From NCBI GenBank assembly GCA_947624935.1, contig CANQML010000005.1:1-46014 (forward strand): a stretch of 46,014 bases of DNA. Direction: 5' to 3'. Below are positions 42,367-46,014 of this stretch, piece by piece. The notes under the pieces were generated by a model. It made no database searches and was not told the origin of the DNA. It was given only the letters and a program-made list of their open reading frames with translations. Source of the DNA: Candidatus Gastranaerophilales bacterium (GTDB lineage Bacteria; Cyanobacteriota; Vampirovibrionia; Gastranaerophilales; Gastranaerophilaceae). Each line of letters begins with the position of its first letter. The first letter of the stretch is position 1. The translations under genes and the position numbers were made by a program.

Positions 42367-43444
42367 TATCAAACTCGCCTTTCATATCTATACTTGCGAA
42401 GTTTTTAAGAGGGAGTTTAACAGGCTCTCCTGTTTTTACACTCTTATAAATAGCAAGTATCATTTCAAGAGCATTTCTGCCGGCATATGCGTCAACATAA
42501 GGTCTGCGATTGTTTTTTACAGAGTCAATCACATCAGCGTACAAGCTTGTGTGACCGTTACCATAAACATTGCTCGTCTGTTCTTCAAGTCCTTTATTTT
42601 CAAGATCCGCATCGGTTTCATCGGCAAAATCCCAAACATCTATGTTATTAGTTGACTTTCCGCCAAGCTTTACGGTACCGTTTTCACCAAATAAATACAG
42701 GGTTTCTTCAAGATTTCTAGGATAAACGTTAGTTGTTCCCTCTATTGTTGCGACTGCCCCGTTTTTAAAGGTTACAACCGCCATACCGACATCTTCAGCC
42801 TCAAGATACGGATGTTGGTTTTGTCTGGTAACACCGAACACGGTTTCAACATCGTTTCCGAACATCCAACGCAACAGGTCAATTCCGTGTATACATTGGT
42901 TCATAAGACAACCGCCGTCTTCAGCCCATGTTCCGCGCCAAGGAGCCTGGTCGTAATACTGCTTATTTCTGTTCCAGCGCACGTGAATACTTCCGTGAGA
43001 AAGCTTTCCGAAACGTCCTGATTCAAGAGCCTTTCTTGTTTTTTGAACAGCAATATTAAACCTGTTTTGATGGCACGCGCTGACTACTACACCCTTTTCT
43101 TCACTTCGGCGTATAATTTCGTCAGCATCTTTCATAGACATAGCCATTGGCTTTTCAATAATAACATTAACACCGTTATCAATACAAAACAAGGCAATTT
43201 CAGCGTGAACTCCGCTGCTTGTTGCAATCGCTATCAACTCAAGCTCAGGATGACTTTTAATCATTTCTTTGTAATCTACATATCTCTTGATGGAAGTATC
43301 GTTATGTAAATTATGTTTTTCGAGAAGACTTTCCATATTATTCGGTTCAATGTCGCACACAGCAACAAGCTCTAAATTATTATTAATAACCGCTTTAATA
43401 TGATTAGTCGCGATTCGTCCGCAGCCAATAAGTGCATACTTCAT
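42359..43444 (-). CDS. wbpB: UDP-GlcNAcA 3-dehydrogenase (WbpB/WlbA-like, Gfo/Idh/MocA family)
   Basis: A 361-residue NAD-dependent oxidoreductase. 'YALIGCGRIATNHIKAVINN' is the Rossmann start, 'VIIEKPMAMSMKDADEII' has the active-site lysine, and 'SACHQNRFNIAVQKTRKALE', 'HVRWNRNKQYYDQAPWRGTW' and 'DGGCLMNQCIHGIDLLRWMF' match WlbA/WbpB. It oxidises C3 of UDP-GlcNAcA, giving the substrate for the WbpE homologue. The order wbpI-wbpB-wbpD-(ATP-grasp-HAD)-wbpE-wbpA makes this assignment firm. Confidence 0.92.
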   Translation of the reverse strand: MKYALIGCGRIATNHIKAVINNNLELVAVCDIEPNNMESLLEKHNLHNDTSIKRYVDYKEMIKSHPELELIAIATSSGVHAEIALFCIDNGVNVIIEKPMAMSMKDADEIIRRSEEKGVVVSACHQNRFNIAVQKTRKALESGRFGKLSHGSIHVRWNRNKQYYDQAPWRGTWAEDGGCLMNQCIHGIDLLRWMFGNDVETVFGVTRQNQHPYLEAEDVGMAVVTFKNGAVATIEGTTNVYPRNLEETLYLFGENGTVKLGGKSTNNIDVWDFADETDADLENKGLEEQTSNVYGNGHTSLYADVIDSVKNNRRPYVDAYAGRNALEMILAIYKSVKTGEPVKLPLKNFASIDMKGEFDNV

Positions 43445-43469
43445 AAATGTTTCTCCTATAAATATATAA

Positions 43470-44546
43470 CTACATACTTTTTTCTTCTATTGCTTTAACA
43501 ATTTTTTTAGCTGAATGGCCGTCACCGAACGGCATATAGGTATCATCAATTTCCTGTTCATGTGAAAGCTTATCAAGTATCTCCTCAGCTTTAGGAGAAG
43601 ATATCTCATTCCTATTTCCAACCATTGTTTCAGGCCAACACTTAAACTCAAGAATAGTTACACACTTTTTCTTAGCATAGAAAGCCTCACATTGTAAGCC
43701 TCCTGAATCTGTAACTATTTTCTCTGCATTATTAACAAGACATACGCTCTCTAAATATCCAATAGGCTCCGTTAAAATTATATTATTAAAGCTATTATTC
43801 TTTTTTAATTCCAAGGCACGTTCTTTATTTCTGGGATGCACGGGATAGACCGTACAAGTATCTAACTGATTCATCGCCTTAAATATCTCGTATAGATTAT
43901 CACTATTGTTAGTATTTTCTTCTCTATGACATGTTAAATAATAGTACTTATTCGGAACCTTAATAACTCCGCCTGTCAATAAATTTAGTTCTATTTCTTC
44001 TAAATTTTTCTTGGAGCTATATTCAATAAACGCATCATACATAGGATTTCCAACAAAAAATGCCCTTTCTCCCAATCCTTCTTTTTTAAGATTTTCAATA
44101 CATTCTTCAGTACTGGTTAGCAAAAGAGTAGATAGATGATCTGCGCATACTCTATTCATTTCTTCAGGATTTGTTTTAGAGTATGTTCTGGTACCCGATT
44201 CAACATGGCATATGGGAATATGTAACTTTGCACCTGCAAGTGCTGCTGCAAGAGTTGAATTTGTATCTCCATATATTAACAGCCAATCAGGTTTTTCTTC
44301 AACTAAAACATCCTCTATTGCAATCATCATATTTCCAGTCATCTTTGCGTGAGAACCACCTGAAATACCGAGATTGTATTTTGGCTTTGGTATATCCAAT
44401 TGCTTGAAAAATTGTTCAGACATATTGTAGTCGAAATGTTGTCCGGTATGTACTATAACTTCTTCATGTTTTTTATCTAACTCGTGTGATACCACCGCGG
44501 CTTTTATAAATTGTGGTCTTGCTCCCACTACAGTTAATATCTTCAT
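43470..44546 (-). CDS. wbpI: Non-hydrolysing UDP-HexNAc 2-epimerase (WbpI/WecB-like)
   Basis: A 358-residue GT-B-fold epimerase. 'MKILTVVGARPQFIKAAVVS', 'VHTGQHFDYNMSEQFF', 'LLIYGDTNSTLAAALAGAKL', 'HVESGTRTYSKTNPEEMNR' and 'DSGGLQCEAFYAKKKCVTI' are the family landmarks with the catalytic acids and histidines. Together with the WbpA/B/D/E homologues, it most likely inverts C2 of UDP-GlcNAc(3NAc)A to the ManNAc(3NAc)A isomer. WecB-type action on UDP-GlcNAc is the alternative. Confidence 0.9.
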   Translation of the reverse strand: MKILTVVGARPQFIKAAVVSHELDKKHEEVIVHTGQHFDYNMSEQFFKQLDIPKPKYNLGISGGSHAKMTGNMMIAIEDVLVEEKPDWLLIYGDTNSTLAAALAGAKLHIPICHVESGTRTYSKTNPEEMNRVCADHLSTLLLTSTEECIENLKKEGLGERAFFVGNPMYDAFIEYSSKKNLEEIELNLLTGGVIKVPNKYYYLTCHREENTNNSDNLYEIFKAMNQLDTCTVYPVHPRNKERALELKKNNSFNNIILTEPIGYLESVCLVNNAEKIVTDSGGLQCEAFYAKKKCVTILEFKCWPETMVGNRNEISSPKAEEILDKLSHEQEIDDTYMPFGDGHSAKKIVKAIEEKSM

Positions 44547-44578
44547 AACATCAACGTCCTTATTTTTAATTATTATAA

Positions 44579-45862
44579 TTAATTTATTAAACTATAAACA
44601 ATATCTTCTACTTTTTGCGCTAAATAATCGTGGTCATATTTAGCAATTTCTTCTTTATTAGGATTATAGATAAGTTTTTTTCCGTTAGTTTTTAATTCAT
44701 TCTGTGAAATCAAATAATCAGTTAATCTATCAACATCATTATTCCAATTTCGTTCCTCTACTGCTATTCCAAGATTAAGTTTATTCATCAAATCAGTTGA
44801 TTCACTATAATCTTCATCACCAACTGTTATACAAATAATAGGTTTTTTATTTAAAATGTATTCATATAATTTTGCCGGAAGTGCATAAGGTTCAGCCATT
44901 AATAATAAGCAATCAGAGCTTGTCTGTAGACTTAATGCGTCTTCTCGAGATAAAAAACCGTAATCTTTTACCATATCTATACAACCGTATTTTTTTGCAG
45001 TATCTATAATTGTAGAATTATTTCCGCCTGCACAATCCAGTACAAATTTATAATCTGAATTTTTTTCTTTAATTTTTTTGAGTGCAGAAAATAATAAATC
45101 TGCTCTTCTTCTTCCTCCGTATAATGAACCTGTGTGTGTAATATGGAGAATATTATCATCCTTTTTTGATGTTTCTCTGGATTCTTTTGTAGAAAAGCCA
45201 TTGGTAATTAAATGAATTTTATTTTCGTCAATTTCTATAAACTTACACATTAATTTCTTCATAATAAGTGCTACAACAGTAACTGCATCAGAATGAAAAA
45301 GGCACTTTTCCATAATATTTCTTTCTCTATGTGTAACATCACTATTATCTTCCATAAACGGTAAATCACGGAAATCACTTATCCATTTGCATTTTAATTT
45401 TTTCTTCAGCTCATAACCAAACAACATTTCAATAAACGGACAGGCTGATGAAATAACTACATCTATTTTTGTATTTTTAGGAATAACATTTTTTACTATG
45501 TAAGAAGCATACTGCTTTGACTTTCTTTTCATAGATGCAAACATTACCTTATTCTTTAATCTGCGAATAAAGGTATCATTAGGAGCACTATTTGTATTCA
45601 TATCTCCGGTCTGCCAATCGTTGCCTGTAGCTCCGTTAAAATGCTTAACCGCTAATTTTTCATATCCTGTTTTCTGATTAACGCGTGCCACTAAGATATT
45701 ATCTTCCTTTGATATAGAAACGTTCATATCCATATCATCAAAAGGTTGAGTGACAACTATAATATTATGCTTTTTTGAAAGACGTGCAGATAAATTTGTC
45801 CAGCGCACTGATGCAATGTTTTTATCCTGTTTATAAAAAGGTGTAACGATTAGAATATTCAT
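44579..45862 (-). CDS. GT4-like glycosyltransferase, first gene of the visible operon
   Basis: A 427-residue GT-B glycosyltransferase. 'ILIVTPFYKQDKNIASVRWT' then NLSARLSKKHNIIVVTQPFD is typical of exopolysaccharide GT4 enzymes. 'KWISDFRDLPFMED', 'VTVVALIMKKLM' and the donor-domain 'LHITHTGSLYGGRRRADLLF', 'YGFLSREDALSLQTSSDCLLL' and 'LPAKLYEYILNKKPIICI' follow. It probably adds one residue of the repeat unit; the sugar is unknown. GGGAGAAG precedes the ATG. A promoter-like sequence 40-75 bases upstream suggests the operon may start here. Confidence 0.87.
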   Translation of the reverse strand: MNILIVTPFYKQDKNIASVRWTNLSARLSKKHNIIVVTQPFDDMDMNVSISKEDNILVARVNQKTGYEKLAVKHFNGATGNDWQTGDMNTNSAPNDTFIRRLKNKVMFASMKRKSKQYASYIVKNVIPKNTKIDVVISSACPFIEMLFGYELKKKLKCKWISDFRDLPFMEDNSDVTHRERNIMEKCLFHSDAVTVVALIMKKLMCKFIEIDENKIHLITNGFSTKESRETSKKDDNILHITHTGSLYGGRRRADLLFSALKKIKEKNSDYKFVLDCAGGNNSTIIDTAKKYGCIDMVKDYGFLSREDALSLQTSSDCLLLMAEPYALPAKLYEYILNKKPIICITVGDEDYSESTDLMNKLNLGIAVEERNWNNDVDRLTDYLISQNELKTNGKKLIYNPNKEEIAKYDHDYLAQKVEDIVYSLIN

Positions 45863-45907
45863 AACTTCGCTTCTCCCAATAATCTTTTCTATATTTTAAT
45901 AGACAGT

Positions 45908-45936
45908 ATTATAAGTGTACAAAACCTTTGTGAGCA
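45908..45936 (-). promoter_or_regulatory. Possible promoter of the glycan operon
   Basis: On the minus strand a perfect TATAAT (45908-45913) lies 17 bases from TGCTCA (45931-45936), a weak -35. No coding sequence is apparent between here and the window edge, so this could be the operon start. The window ends too close to exclude upstream promoters. Confidence 0.45.
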
Positions 45937-46014
45937 GATAGGAAGATATTTTGACGGTTCTCTCACAAATATCACTATTAATTATTTCTTTAAGATGAAC
46001 TTTTACAAAATTCC

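Overview
The window looks like chromosome from an anaerobic, low-G+C, endospore-forming Clostridia bacterium, most likely a Ruminococcus-type Oscillospiraceae. The signs are a cotJABC spore operon, a secreted enzyme with a type I dockerin and starch-binding-like modules (as in cellulosome or amylosome species), large secreted Ser/Thr-rich proteins, and AT-rich intergenic DNA with clear sigma-A promoters. This placement is inferred from gene content only.

Left part (1-13.4 kb) is mixed accessory and housekeeping DNA. It starts with the last 28 codons and probable right end of an IS3-family element. Then come a DegV fatty-acid-binding protein, a 58-aa conserved small protein on the + strand, a 66-aa acidic peptide with its own promoter, and a 1243-aa secreted protein. 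That protein is preceded by an approximately 395-nt 5' leader rich in helices and driven by a clear promoter. An Rpn/PD-(D/E)XK nuclease, a membrane-anchored HtrA protease, cotJABC on the + strand, and a dockerin-bearing metallophosphoesterase follow.

Right part (13.4-46 kb) is one long minus-strand surface-glycan locus, transcribed from the right edge to an intrinsic terminator over the vanZ stop codon near 13.95 kb. In order of transcription it holds: a glycosyltransferase; a complete WbpI-B-D-E-A set for a UDP-2,3-diacetamido-2,3-dideoxyhexuronic acid, with an ATP-grasp and a HAD protein inserted; GT4 and GT2 glycosyltransferases; a Wzx-type flippase; an NDP-hexose 2,3-dehydratase, 3-ketoreductase and VioA-type transaminase with RmlA/RmlB (predicted 4-amino-2,4,6-trideoxyhexose); a TagF/TagB-like glycerophosphotransferase; RfbF/RfbG plus a transaminase and an RfbC-like epimerase (CDP-linked amino-dideoxy sugar); a WecE transaminase with a polyprenyl-phosphate glycosyltransferase, a PglD/NeuD-like acyltransferase and two EmrE-like half-flippases; and a phosphonate module.

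The phosphonate module is the most distinctive part. A 669-residue fusion of an NTP transferase, a TagD-like cytidylyltransferase and PEP mutase is followed by phosphonoacetaldehyde reductase and phosphonopyruvate decarboxylase. The predicted product is 2-hydroxyethylphosphonate, probably CMP-activated, for decorating the surface polymer. The locus lacks a recognisable initiating phosphoglycosyltransferase, Wzy polymerase or chain-length regulator, so these probably lie outside the window.
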